Shown here in pieces: positions 1-6,371 of a stretch of 6,912 nt of DNA. The position numbers were made by a program, and so were the translations under genes. Location of the stretch: the NCBI GenBank assembly GCA_900549495.1, contig UROL01000098.1, positions 1 to 6,912 of the forward strand, read 5' to 3'. The notes below the pieces were generated by a model that saw only the letters and a list, made by a program, of their open reading frames with translations, was not told the origin of the DNA and made no database searches. The stretch comes from an uncultured Eubacteriales bacterium (GTDB lineage: Bacteria; Bacillota; Clostridia; Oscillospirales; Oscillospiraceae). Position 1 is the stretch's first letter. Every line of letters begins with the position of its first letter.

Positions 1-1
1 C

Positions 2-415
2 GCAACAGGCTGCCGTCTGCACCTGATCCGGCCGCTGGGCTTTGACATCTCCGAAAAGGCCGTCCGCCGTGCGGGTCTGGATTACTGGCACATGGTGGAG
101 GTTCGGGACTACGAAAATCTGGAGGACTTCTTCGCGAAGAATCAGGTGGAGGAAATGTGGTGCCTGTCCACGAAAGCGCCGAGGAGCTATACCGAGGCTG
201 CCTTTCACGACGGCTGCTACCTGTTTTTCGGGAAGGAGACTAAGGGACTTCCGGAGGACTTCCTTCGGGCGCACTACGACGCGTGTGTTCGCATTCCCAT
301 GCGTCCGGATGCCCGGAGCCTGAATCTGAGCAATGCGGTTGCCGTCACCGTCTACGAGGCACTGCGTCAGCTGTCGTTTCCCAATTTGCGCGACTTTGGT
401 AAAATGCGGGAGTGA
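2..415 (+). CDS. trmL: tRNA (cytidine/uridine-34 2'-O)-methyltransferase TrmL, SPOUT family (5' end outside window)
   Basis: This is the C-terminal 137 codons of a SPOUT-class, SAM-dependent methyltransferase of the TrmL/CspR type. Known members 2'-O-methylate the wobble nucleotide 34 of certain leucine tRNAs in the cytosol. What shows it: the opening residues [14 protein letters not shown] match the end of the N-terminal motif; LFFGKETKG (221-247) is the conserved SPOUT motif 2; and a motif 3 region (299-346) contains [16 protein letters not shown]. These form the trefoil-knot cofactor pocket in the family. Members are usually about 155 residues, so only some 20 N-terminal residues (the usual NIVL-EPEIPxNTGNIAR part) are missing because the window starts inside the gene. 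The stop TGA lies 26 bases before the pgk start, so read-through transcription into pgk is possible. The family call is strong; the exact tRNA substrate is inferred from the family. Confidence 0.92.
   Translation, partial: ATGCRLHLIRPLGFDISEKAVRRAGLDYWHMVEVRDYENLEDFFAKNQVEEMWCLSTKAPRSYTEAAFHDGCYLFFGKETKGLPEDFLRAHYDACVRIPMRPDARSLNLSNAVAVTVYEALRQLSFPNLRDFGKMRE
397..405 (+). promoter_or_regulatory. Possible extended -10 promoter for pgk
   Basis: TGGTAAAAT in the last codons of trmL fits an extended -10 element (TGn plus a 5/6 match to TATAAT). It would start transcription near 412 and give a leader of about 30 bases before the pgk start. No convincing -35 hexamer is seen at the right spacing (TTTCCC at 377-382), so this is only a candidate. 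Glycolytic genes usually need strong expression, which makes a promoter here plausible. Confidence 0.3.
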
Positions 416-441
416 CCTCCCGAGAATATGGAGGAGTTATC

Positions 442-1641
442 ATGAACTACAATAAGAAGTCCATCGAGGACATCGACGTGGCCGGCAAGCGGGTCCTGTG
501 CCGCTGCGACTTCAATGTTCCCACCAAGAACGGCGTCATCACCTCCGACAAGCGGATTGTCGCCGCCATGCCCACCATCAAGTATCTGGTTGACCACAAC
601 GCAAAGGTCATCCTCTGCTCCCACATGGGCAAGCCCAAGGGCGAGTGGAAGCCCGAGCTGAGCTTGCAGGTTGTGGCAGACCGCATCTCCCAGCTGCTGG
701 GCAAGCCCGTCATTATGGCCAAGGATGTGGCCGGTGAGGACGCCCATGCAAAGGCCGCCGCTCTGAAGGACGGCGAGGTGATGCTGCTGGAGAACACCCG
801 GTTCGAGAAGGGTGAGACCAAGAACGATCCCGAGCTGAGCAAGGCCCTGGCCAGCATGGCTGACATCTTTGTTAACGATGCCTTCGGCACTGCCCACCGT
901 GCTCACTCCTCCACCGCCGGTGTGGCTGACTACCTGCCCGCCGTCTGCGGCTACCTGGTCCAGAAGGAAGTTTCCATCATGGGCAAGGCTCTGGCCAACC
1001 CCGAGCGTCCCTTCGTTGCCATTCTGGGCGGCGCAAAGGTCTCCGACAAGCTGAACGTTATCAACAACCTGCTGGAGAAGGTGGATACCCTGATCATCGG
1101 CGGCGGCATGGCCTATACCTTCCTGGCCGCCAAGGGCTACAGCGTGGGTACCTCCCTGCTGGACAGTGAGAAGATTGACTACTGCAAGGAAATGATGGCC
1201 AAGGCTGAGGCCAAGGGCGTGAAGCTGCTGCTGCCCATTGATACCGTGGTGGCCTCTGCATTCCCCGACCCCATCGACGGCGAGATCAGTGTCCAGACCG
1301 TCCCCTCCGATGCCATCCCTGCTGACAAGATGGGCCTGGATATCGGCGAGAAGACCCGTGAGCTCTTTGCCGAGGCTGCCAAGTCCGCCAAGACCGTGGT
1401 CTGGAACGGCCCCATGGGCGTCTTCGAGAATCCCACCCTGGCCAAGGGCACCATTGCCGTGGCACAGGCTCTGGCGGATTCCTCTGCCGTGACCATCGTA
1501 GGCGGCGGTGACTCCGCAGCTGCCTGCGAGCAGCTGGGCTTTGCCGACAAGATTACCCACATCTCCACCGGCGGCGGCGCTTCCCTGGAGTTCCTGGAGG
1601 GCTTGGAGCTGCCCGGCATCGCCTGCCTGCAGGACAAGTAA
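442..1641 (+). CDS. pgk: Phosphoglycerate kinase
   Basis: This 399-residue cytosolic enzyme of lower glycolysis transfers the acyl phosphate of 1,3-bisphosphoglycerate to ADP, giving 3-phosphoglycerate and ATP. The length is normal for bacterial PGK. Visible signatures, in order: RCDFNVP (residues 21-27, substrate-binding Arg, Asp and Asn); [41 protein letters not shown] (196-203, nucleotide-site Lys); WNGPMGVFE (321-329); the GGGDSAAA loop (354-361, phosphate binding); and the C-terminal [13 protein letters not shown]. The ATG at 442 is chosen because GAGGAG (431-436) sits 5 bases upstream and [12 protein letters not shown] is a normal PGK beginning. An in-frame GTG at 412 would add ten unrelated residues. 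The next gene is tpiA, a common glycolytic pairing; no gap gene lies directly upstream here. Codon use is highly biased, as expected for strong expression. Confidence 0.99.
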   Translation: MNYNKKSIEDIDVAGKRVLCRCDFNVPTKNGVITSDKRIVAAMPTIKYLVDHNAKVILCSHMGKPKGEWKPELSLQVVADRISQLLGKPVIMAKDVAGEDAHAKAAALKDGEVMLLENTRFEKGETKNDPELSKALASMADIFVNDAFGTAHRAHSSTAGVADYLPAVCGYLVQKEVSIMGKALANPERPFVAILGGAKVSDKLNVINNLLEKVDTLIIGGGMAYTFLAAKGYSVGTSLLDSEKIDYCKEMMAKAEAKGVKLLLPIDTVVASAFPDPIDGEISVQTVPSDAIPADKMGLDIGEKTRELFAEAAKSAKTVVWNGPMGVFENPTLAKGTIAVAQALADSSAVTIVGGGDSAAACEQLGFADKITHISTGGGASLEFLEGLELPGIACLQDK

Positions 1642-1659
1642 TATAACCGAAATCCAATT

Positions 1660-1683
1660 CCCGGGGGATGCCCCTCCCCCGGG
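1660..1683 (+). other. GC-rich stem-loop after pgk
   Basis: CCCGGGGGA (1660-1668) and TCCCCCGGG (1675-1683) form a perfect 9-bp stem with a 6-base loop, 18 bases after the pgk stop. No T-run follows, so it is not a classical intrinsic terminator. It may protect the 3' end of the pgk message or attenuate transcription into tpiA. The structure is seen directly; its role is inferred. Confidence 0.45.
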
Positions 1684-1710
1684 CCATTTATGCAGAAATA
1701 TGTCAAATTT

Positions 1711-1732
1711 TATCATTTTTTGAGAAATGATA
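1711..1732 (+). other. AT-rich hairpin just upstream of the tpiA ribosome binding site
   Basis: TATCATTT (1711-1718) and AAATGATA (1725-1732) are perfectly complementary, with a TTTGAG loop. The structure ends 8 bases before the tpiA Shine-Dalgarno AGGAG (1741-1745). It could be an operator-like palindrome or an RNA 5' structure. No clear -35/-10 pair was found around it. Function unknown. Confidence 0.35.
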
Positions 1733-1754
1733 CGAGATAGAGGAGAATTTCAAA

Positions 1755-2531
1755 ATGAACAGAAAATACCGCAAGACCGTTATTGCCGGCAACTGGAAGA
1801 TGAACAAGACCCCCTCCGAGACCAAGGAGTTTATGGCCAAGCTGAAGACCATTATGCCCAAGGGCCGTTGGTGCGATGTGGCTCTGTGCGTTCCCGCCGT
1901 GTGCATCCCCGCTGCTGTGCGGGCCATGCGTGAGACCCGGGTGGGCATCGGCGCTGAGAACTGCAACGCCAAGGCCTCCGGCGCTTACACCGGCGAAATT
2001 GCCACCAATATGCTGGTGGATGCCGGCTGCAAGTATGTGATTATCGGCCACTCCGAGCGCCGTGCCATGGGCGAGACCGATGCCGACGTCAATGCCAAGG
2101 TTCTGGCTGCTCTGGAAGCCGGTCTGGTGCCCATTATGTGCTGCGGCGAGACCCTGGAGCAGCGGGAAGCCGGCATCACCGAGGAGTGGATTGCCATGCA
2201 GATTAAGCTGGGCCTGAAGGATGTCTCCGAGGAGAAAATTCGCAAGGTTATCATTGCCTACGAGCCCATCTGGGCCATTGGCACTGGCCGTACTGCTACC
2301 CCCGAGCAGGCTGAGGAAGTCTGCGAGAGCATCCGTGCCGTGGTGCGGAAGCTGTATTCCTCCAAGAATGCCCGGGCCATCTCCATCCTGTACGGCGGCT
2401 CCATGAACGAGAAGAACGCCTTCAAGCTGCTGGCTCAGCCCGACATCGACGGCGGCCTTATCGGCGGCGCTTCCCTGGTGCCCGAGAAGTTCGTGCAGAT
2501 TATCGAGGCTGCCAACCAGCCCACCGTGTAA
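1755..2531 (+). CDS. tpiA: Triosephosphate isomerase
   Basis: This 258-residue TIM-barrel enzyme interconverts dihydroxyacetone phosphate and glyceraldehyde-3-phosphate in the cytosol; family members usually act as dimers. The catalytic residues are all present: AGNWKMN at residues 11-17 (Asn13 and Lys15), GHSERR with the electrophilic His99, the catalytic base Glu170 in AYEPIWAIGTG (which leads into flexible loop 6), and the phosphate-binding YGGS (213-216). The length is typical (about 250). The start ATG is supported by AGGAG at 1741-1745, 9 bases upstream. It follows pgk after a 113-base gap holding two hairpins, so the two may be transcribed together with differential expression or processing between them. 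Codon use is as biased as in pgk. There is nothing unusual in the protein. Confidence 0.99.
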   Translation: MNRKYRKTVIAGNWKMNKTPSETKEFMAKLKTIMPKGRWCDVALCVPAVCIPAAVRAMRETRVGIGAENCNAKASGAYTGEIATNMLVDAGCKYVIIGHSERRAMGETDADVNAKVLAALEAGLVPIMCCGETLEQREAGITEEWIAMQIKLGLKDVSEEKIRKVIIAYEPIWAIGTGRTATPEQAEEVCESIRAVVRKLYSSKNARAISILYGGSMNEKNAFKLLAQPDIDGGLIGGASLVPEKFVQIIEAANQPTV

Positions 2532-2549
2532 TTTCGGATTGAAATGCAT

Positions 2550-2580
2550 TCAGCGCAGCTGTTTTTGGCAGCTGCGCTGA
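2550..2580 (+). terminator. Strong hairpin after tpiA, likely transcription terminator
   Basis: TCAGCGCAGCTG (2550-2561) pairs perfectly with CAGCTGCGCTGA (2569-2580) around a 7-base loop, 18 bases after the tpiA stop. Only a TT follows, so the T-tract expected of an efficient intrinsic terminator is lacking. It may terminate partially, need a factor, or stabilise the pgk-tpiA message. Confidence 0.5.
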
Positions 2581-2610
2581 TTGACTTACAGGAAACATTA
2601 GGTGTATGCT

Positions 2611-3645
2611 ATGGAAACACTTCTTCTTTCCGCCTCAGATCCTGCCACTGCGGGGATTGCGGCGGACATCATCAAAAAGGGCGGCCTGGTGGCCATTCCC
2701 ACGGAAACCGTTTACGGCCTGGGGGCCAACGGACTGGACCAGCAGGCGGTTATTAAAATTTTCCAGGCCAAGGGTCGCCCCCAGGACAACCCCCTGATTC
2801 TCCATGTGGCAGAGCCCAGGGAAATGGAGAAATTCTGCCATGACATTCCCCAGGCGGCCTATGCTCTGGCGGAAAAATTCTGGCCCGGCCCTCTGACCAT
2901 GGTGCTCCCTGCCCGGGATATTGTGCCCCGCCGTACCACCGCCGGGCTGGATACCGTGGCCGTTCGCTGCCCGGATAGCCCGGTGACCCGGCAGATTATC
3001 CGGCTTTCCGGCGTGCCCATTGCCGCACCCTCTGCCAATATCTCCGGCAAGCCCTCCACCACCACGGCCCAGCACGTTCTCCACGACCACAATGGAAAAA
3101 TCGATGCCATTGTGGACGGCGGCCCTTGCCGGGTGGGGGTGGAATCCACCATTGTGGACCTCACCGAGGAACGCCCCCGGCTGCTGCGCCCCGGCGGAAT
3201 CACCCCGGAGCAGCTAATGGAGGTGCTGGGGGATTTGGTGATTGACAAGGCCGTAACTGCCCAGATTGACAAGGATGCAGTGGTGAAGGCCCCCGGCATG
3301 AAATACCGCCACTATGCCCCCCAGGAGCCGGTGGTGATTGTGGCCGGTTCCCGGGAGAAGGCAGCCCAGTATATCCACCGGCATTTCGCCCCTGGCGACC
3401 GGGTGCTGTGCTTTGAGGAGGAGCTGCCCCTGTACCGGGACTGCAATCCCCTGGCCTACGGCAAGGAATCCCAGGTGGAGACTCTCAGCGCCGGACTTTT
3501 CGCCGCTCTGCGGGAGCTGGACGATGCCAGTATCCATCAGGTGTATGCCCGGTGCCCCGTGGGGGGCGGTGTGGCCTACGCCGTCCAGAACCGGCTGAAG
3601 AAGGCTGCTGCCTTCCATATTGTGGATGCGGAGGCAGAGGAATGA
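2611..3645 (+). CDS. ywlC: L-threonylcarbamoyladenylate synthase, Sua5/YwlC type
   Basis: This 344-residue enzyme makes threonylcarbamoyl-AMP from threonine, bicarbonate and ATP. This is the first step of t6A formation at position 37 of ANN-decoding tRNAs; the product is passed to the TsaD complex, which is not in this window. The N-terminal YrdC/TsaC domain shows PTETVYGLGA (from residue 30), AKGRPQDNPL (53-62), FWPGPLT, PSAN (140-143) and GGPCRVGVESTIVDL. KYRHYAP (231-237) is the conserved link into the C-terminal Sua5 domain (to 344), which separates this long form from short TsaC (about 190 residues). The ATG at 2611 with AGGTG (2600-2604) upstream is preferred; an in-frame GTG at 2602 with AGGAAA upstream would add only three residues. 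The stop codon overlaps the coaE start, so the two are translationally coupled. Confidence 0.96.
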   Translation: METLLLSASDPATAGIAADIIKKGGLVAIPTETVYGLGANGLDQQAVIKIFQAKGRPQDNPLILHVAEPREMEKFCHDIPQAAYALAEKFWPGPLTMVLPARDIVPRRTTAGLDTVAVRCPDSPVTRQIIRLSGVPIAAPSANISGKPSTTTAQHVLHDHNGKIDAIVDGGPCRVGVESTIVDLTEERPRLLRPGGITPEQLMEVLGDLVIDKAVTAQIDKDAVVKAPGMKYRHYAPQEPVVIVAGSREKAAQYIHRHFAPGDRVLCFEEELPLYRDCNPLAYGKESQVETLSAGLFAALRELDDASIHQVYARCPVGGGVAYAVQNRLKKAAAFHIVDAEAEE

Positions 3646-4226
3646 TTCTGGGCATTACCGGCGGCACCGGCTGCGGAAAAACCACCCTGCTGAATGTGAT
3701 TCGGGATTACGGAGGGCTGGTGCTGGACTGCGATGAGATTTATCACCAGCTGCTGGAATCCGACGTCTCCCTACTGGATGCCTTGAAAAGACGATTTCCC
3801 GCTGCATTCTTCGACGGCTGCCTTGCCCGGAAGGAACTGGGGCGCATGGTTTTTGCAGACCCTGCCGCCTTGGCGGACTTGAATGCCATTACCCATTCCG
3901 CCGTTCGGCGGGAGGTGGAGCGCCGCCTGGAGGCAGGGCCGGAGCTGGCGGCCATTGATGCCATCGGCCTGTTCGAAAGCGGGCTGAACCGGCTGTGCGA
4001 CCTGACCGTGGCCGTTACGGCCCCCCGGGCGATGCGGATTGACCGACTGATGCGCCGGGACGGTATTTCCGCGGCCTATGCCGAAAGCCGCATCCACGCC
4101 CAGCACAATGAGGACTGGTTCCGGGAACACTGCGATTTTGTCCTGGAAAATTCCGGCACCCAGGAAGAATTTCACAAGAAATCCATTGATTTTTTGAATG
4201 CACAAGGTATAATATCCCTAGTGTGA
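3642..4226 (+). CDS. coaE: Dephospho-CoA kinase (divergent subtype)
   Basis: This 194-residue P-loop kinase is predicted to phosphorylate the 3'-hydroxyl of dephospho-CoA, the last step of coenzyme A synthesis. Visible features: a Walker A loop GGTGCGKTT (residues 7-15, with Lys13 and Thr14); LDCDEIYHQLL with acidic residues at 29 and 31, at the place of the family's DADxxxH motif; the lid region RLMRRDG; RIHAQ; and a C-terminal DFVLENSGT matching the family's D-x-V-I-x-N-x-G-S element. The family motif D-[IV]-PLLFE is here DAIGLFE, so it belongs to a divergent branch. The start ATG overlaps the previous stop as ATGA; GGAGG (3630-3634) sits 7 bases upstream, inside ywlC. The length is close to normal (about 200). 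Related P-loop nucleotide kinases are the alternative, but the C-terminal motifs favour CoaE. Confidence 0.88.
   Translation: MILGITGGTGCGKTTLLNVIRDYGGLVLDCDEIYHQLLESDVSLLDALKRRFPAAFFDGCLARKELGRMVFADPAALADLNAITHSAVRREVERRLEAGPELAAIDAIGLFESGLNRLCDLTVAVTAPRAMRIDRLMRRDGISAAYAESRIHAQHNEDWFREHCDFVLENSGTQEEFHKKSIDFLNAQGIISLV
4186..4213 (+). promoter_or_regulatory. Promoter for the M18 aminopeptidase gene, inside the coaE tail
   Basis: A perfect -10 hexamer TATAAT (4208-4213) lies 16 bases after TTGATT (4186-4191), a 4/6 match to TTGACA. The predicted start point near 4220 gives a leader of about 47 bases, which includes AAGGAG (4253-4258) placed 8 bases before the ATG. A housekeeping-type promoter in this position would let the peptidase be expressed independently of ywlC-coaE. 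Confidence 0.6.
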
Positions 4227-4266
4227 TTTTCACCCTTAGAACGTACATAGATAAGGAGAAAGAAAA

Positions 4267-5655
4267 ATGACTGCTGAAGAACTCCGCAATTCCATTCTCA
4301 GCGCCCCCAAGAACGGCTACACCGCCCTTACCGCTGAGCAGCGGCAGGAGATGGAAGCCTATGCTCTGCGCTACCGTAGCTTTATGGATGCCTGCAAGAC
4401 CGAGCGGGAGGCAACCGCTTGGGCAACCGCCATGGCTGAAAAGCACGGCTTCGTCCCTGCCCAGGTGGGCATGGAGGTAAAGCCCGGAGATAAGATTTAT
4501 CTGAACAACCGGGGCAAGAGCTTTATGATTGCCGTGATTGGCAAGGAGCCGCTGTCCAAGGGTGCCAACATCTGCGCCGCCCATGTGGACTCCCCCCGGA
4601 TGGACGTGAAGCCCCAGCCCCTGTACGAGGACAGCGAGATTGCCTACTTCAAGACCCACTACTACGGCGGCATCAAGAAGTATCAGTGGACCTGTGTGCC
4701 TCTGGCTATTCACGGTGTTGTGTGCCGCAAGGACGGCACCACCGTCACCGTCACCATCGGTGAGAACGAGAACGAGCCCATCCTGATGGTCTCCGACCTG
4801 CTGATTCACCTGGCAGCCGACCAGATGCGTAAGACCGCCAGCGAGGTCATTGCCGGTGAGCAGCTGAACGTGATTCTGGGCACCGAGCCTCTGGAGGGCG
4901 AGGGCGCCGATCTGGTGAAGCTGAATGTGATGAAACTGCTGAACGAGAAGTACGGCATTGTGGAGGATGACTTCCGCAGCGCCGAGCTGACCATTGTCCC
5001 CGCCGGTAAGAGCCGTGAGGTGGGCCTGGACCGCAGCCTGCTGGCAGCCTACGGCCATGATGACCGGGTGTGCGCCTATGCCGAGCTGGAGCCCATCTTC
5101 CACATGGACACCGTCCCCACCCACACCGCCGTCTGCATCCTGGCAGACAAAGAGGAGATTGGCTCCGTGGGCATCAGCGGTATGCAGAGCCATGCCTTTG
5201 AGTATTTCATGGAGATTCTGTGCGACGGCCAGGGCGTGAAGCTGAGCCACTGCTTTGCCAACTCCTTCTGCCTGTCCGCCGACGTTTCCAACGCCTTCGA
5301 CCCCAATTTCCCCGAGACCTGCGACAAGCGGAACAATTCTTCCCTGAACTACGGCATCAGCATCTGCAAGTACACCGGCTCCCGTGGCAAGGGCGGCGCT
5401 TCCGATGCTTCCGCCGAGGCCATGCTCCATGTCCGCAAGACCTTCGAGGACAATGGCGTTCTGTGGCAGATTGCCACCCTGGGCAAGGTTGACCAGGGCG
5501 GTGGCGGCACCGTGGCTGCCTACATGGCAAACCGCAACATCGTCACCGTGGATGCCGGCGTGCCTGTGCTGAATATGCACGCTCCTCTGGAGCTGGTGAG
5601 CAAGCTGGATTGCTACATGACCATGCTGGGCTGCAAGGCCATTTACATGGCTTAA
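4267..5655 (+). CDS. M18-family metallo-aminopeptidase (aspartyl aminopeptidase type)
   Basis: This 462-residue cytosolic peptidase of family M18 (clan MH, two zinc ions) is predicted to remove N-terminal residues from peptides; characterised relatives prefer acidic ones. The metal and catalytic positions can be read by eye: His106 in AAHVDSPRMD (followed by Asp108), Asp266 in YGHDDRVCAY, the pair Glu296-Glu297 in ADKEEIGSVG, Asp339 in LSADVSNAFDPNF, and His438 in NMHAPLE near the C-terminus. All five zinc-site positions known for M18 enzymes have a candidate, so it is probably active. The length fits the family (roughly 430-475). The start ATG has AAGGAG 8 bases upstream. It has its own promoter in the coaE tail and a strong terminator 63 bases after the stop, so it is probably a single-gene unit that can also receive read-through. 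Exact substrate preference cannot be read from sequence. Confidence 0.95.
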   Translation: MTAEELRNSILSAPKNGYTALTAEQRQEMEAYALRYRSFMDACKTEREATAWATAMAEKHGFVPAQVGMEVKPGDKIYLNNRGKSFMIAVIGKEPLSKGANICAAHVDSPRMDVKPQPLYEDSEIAYFKTHYYGGIKKYQWTCVPLAIHGVVCRKDGTTVTVTIGENENEPILMVSDLLIHLAADQMRKTASEVIAGEQLNVILGTEPLEGEGADLVKLNVMKLLNEKYGIVEDDFRSAELTIVPAGKSREVGLDRSLLAAYGHDDRVCAYAELEPIFHMDTVPTHTAVCILADKEEIGSVGISGMQSHAFEYFMEILCDGQGVKLSHCFANSFCLSADVSNAFDPNFPETCDKRNNSSLNYGISICKYTGSRGKGGASDASAEAMLHVRKTFEDNGVLWQIATLGKVDQGGGGTVAAYMANRNIVTVDAGVPVLNMHAPLELVSKLDCYMTMLGCKAIYMA

Positions 5656-5717
5656 TTTCTCCATAAAAATAGCTCTATGTCCATAGTTGGGGTAGAGACA
5701 AAACACAAATAATTGGG

Positions 5718-5753
5718 TCGTGTCGGAGTAAAATCGCTCCGACACGATTTTTT
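5718..5753 (+). terminator. Rho-independent terminator of the aminopeptidase operon
   Basis: TCGTGTCGGAG (5718-5728) pairs perfectly with CTCCGACACGA (5737-5747), giving an 11-bp stem with an 8-base loop followed directly by six T (5748-5753). This is a textbook intrinsic terminator for the + strand gene ending at 5655. The stretch from 5754 to about 5816 shows no gene or signal that I can support. Confidence 0.9.
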
Positions 5754-5816
5754 ATCTTGGGCGTTATGGAGGATATTTGATTGATAGCGTGACCTTCTTT
5801 TTTTGAAAATGGGGAT

Positions 5817-5862
5817 AAAAAAGACCGCCGGCTTTTCGCATAGTGCGACCAGGGGGCGGTCT
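5817..5862 (-). terminator. Rho-independent terminator of the - strand membrane-protein gene
   Basis: AGACCGCC (5822-5829) pairs with GGCGGTCT (5855-5862). Inside is a second short stem, TCGCA/TGCGA (5836-5840 and 5844-5848). Read on the - strand, the outer stem runs into a six-T tract (5822 down to 5817), as expected for the gene ending at 5888, 25 bases away. On the + strand it is followed by GATTTT and could act weakly there too, giving a back-to-back barrier with the terminator at 5718-5753. Confidence 0.75.
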
Positions 5863-5887
5863 GATTTTCGGTATTCAATTGCTATAC

Positions 5888-6115
5888 TTAATGTGTTCTC
5901 TTACGGATAATCAATTTGATAATAGCGGCAATAGCTACAATTCCTATTGTAACCGATCCCCACAGAATAAGCCTTACGTACCACGGAGCAGATTGTATTG
6001 CGTACAACTCTGGATGGCTTTTGAAATCCCAGAAACTATATAATCCGTATCCTGTAAACACACCGATACTAACTCCAATGATGATATTTATCAGTTCGTT
6101 TATTCGTTTTGACAT
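5888..6115 (-). CDS. Small protein with two predicted membrane helices, function unknown
   Basis: This 75-residue protein is not one I can name. It begins MSKRINEL and has a hydrophobic segment at about residues 8-27 (INIIIGVSIGVFTGYGLYSF). A polar and aromatic middle follows (WDFKSHPELYAIQSAPWY, about 29-46). A second hydrophobic segment spans about 47-69, and the end is basic (RKRTH). This suggests an inner-membrane hairpin with both ends in the cytosol under the positive-inside rule and a short outside loop. A near-ideal AGGAGG (complement of 6124-6129) lies 8 bases before the ATG, and a terminator lies just after the stop, so it is very probably expressed. It points back towards the + strand operon and lies next to the structured oriT-like stretch, which suggests mobile-element cargo. 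No catalytic motif is visible. Confidence 0.8.
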   Translation of the reverse strand: MSKRINELINIIIGVSIGVFTGYGLYSFWDFKSHPELYAIQSAPWYVRLILWGSVTIGIVAIAAIIKLIIRKRTH

Positions 6116-6145
6116 AAGAAGCTCCTCCTAATTTTGTGTTTTCAA

Positions 6146-6290
6146 ACTTGCTGACAGCGAATGGCAAGTCCATAAGGGATAGCCGCTTTAGCGGCGCAAG
6201 GGGGTGTAGCCACCTTGACGGAAGGTCGTGACGAAGCATTCTCGGTTCTGGCAGTTTTCTTCTGCTGGCCGGGAATGAAGCGACCCAGGA
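6146..6290 (+). other. Non-coding, hairpin-rich stretch adjoining a putative transfer origin
   Basis: No supported gene lies between 6130 and 6371. The stretch is more GC-rich than the two genes beside it and is full of short inverted repeats: ACTTGC/GCAAGT (6146-6151, 6164-6169), GCCGCT/AGCGGC (6182-6187, 6190-6195), GGTG/CACC (6203-6206, 6211-6214) and CCTT/AAGG (6213-6216, 6222-6225). All frames are broken by stops. It resembles the structured DNA found beside transfer origins of integrative elements in Clostridia. This reading is inference; a structured RNA is the alternative. Confidence 0.4.
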
Positions 6291-6345
6291 CGCACGATAC
6301 TTCCGACAGGAGCGTATAGAAGTGCGCCCTTTCGTTCCTAAAGGG
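6291..6345 (+). other. Putative origin of transfer (oriT) with MOBQ-type nic core
   Basis: The core GAAGTGCGCCCTTTCG (6319-6334) shares AAGTGCGCCCTT with the nic region I recall for RSF1010/pSK41-type (MOBQ) plasmids, TAAGTGCGCCCT. As in those origins, an imperfect inverted repeat lies directly upstream: CGCAC (6291-6295) with GTGCG (6322-6326), ATAC (6297-6300) with GTAT (6314-6317), and TCC with GGA around a GACA loop. A further hairpin, CCCTTT/AAAGGG (6327-6332, 6340-6345), follows. No relaxase or MobC gene is in the window; a - strand gene begins its stop only 27 bases away. The sequence match is seen; function as an oriT is inferred from recalled consensus sequences. Confidence 0.5.
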
Positions 6346-6371
6346 AGTTTATCAGTTCAACAAACTGGAAT

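Noticed and set aside
412..441. GTG start at 412 for pgk, which would overlap the trmL stop
   Set aside because: The added ten residues match no PGK N-terminus, and the ATG at 442 has an ideal Shine-Dalgarno 5 bases upstream.
367..1716. 449-codon open frame on the - strand opposite pgk
   Set aside because: Its composition (Gly, His, Leu, Gln, Val rich) is that of a shadow frame caused by strong third-position GC bias in pgk. pgk itself has all its catalytic motifs, and the antisense frame has no ribosome binding site or recognisable motif.
1713..2549. 278-codon open frame on the - strand opposite tpiA
   Set aside because: Shadow of tpiA, low-complexity Gly/Leu/His composition, no start signals.
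2581..2610. TTGACT-18-TATGCT as a promoter for ywlC
   Set aside because: The -10 would end directly at the start codon and give a transcript beginning inside the gene. The hexamer match is also weak.
4015..5745. 576-codon open frame on the - strand opposite the M18 peptidase and coaE
   Set aside because: Same cause: biased codons in the + strand genes. It runs across two genes and the intergenic region and shows no domain.
5843..6131. Overlapping + strand open frames of 66 and 71 codons
   Set aside because: They lie opposite the 75-residue - strand gene, which has a far better ribosome binding site and a plausible two-helix protein. The + strand frames lack both.
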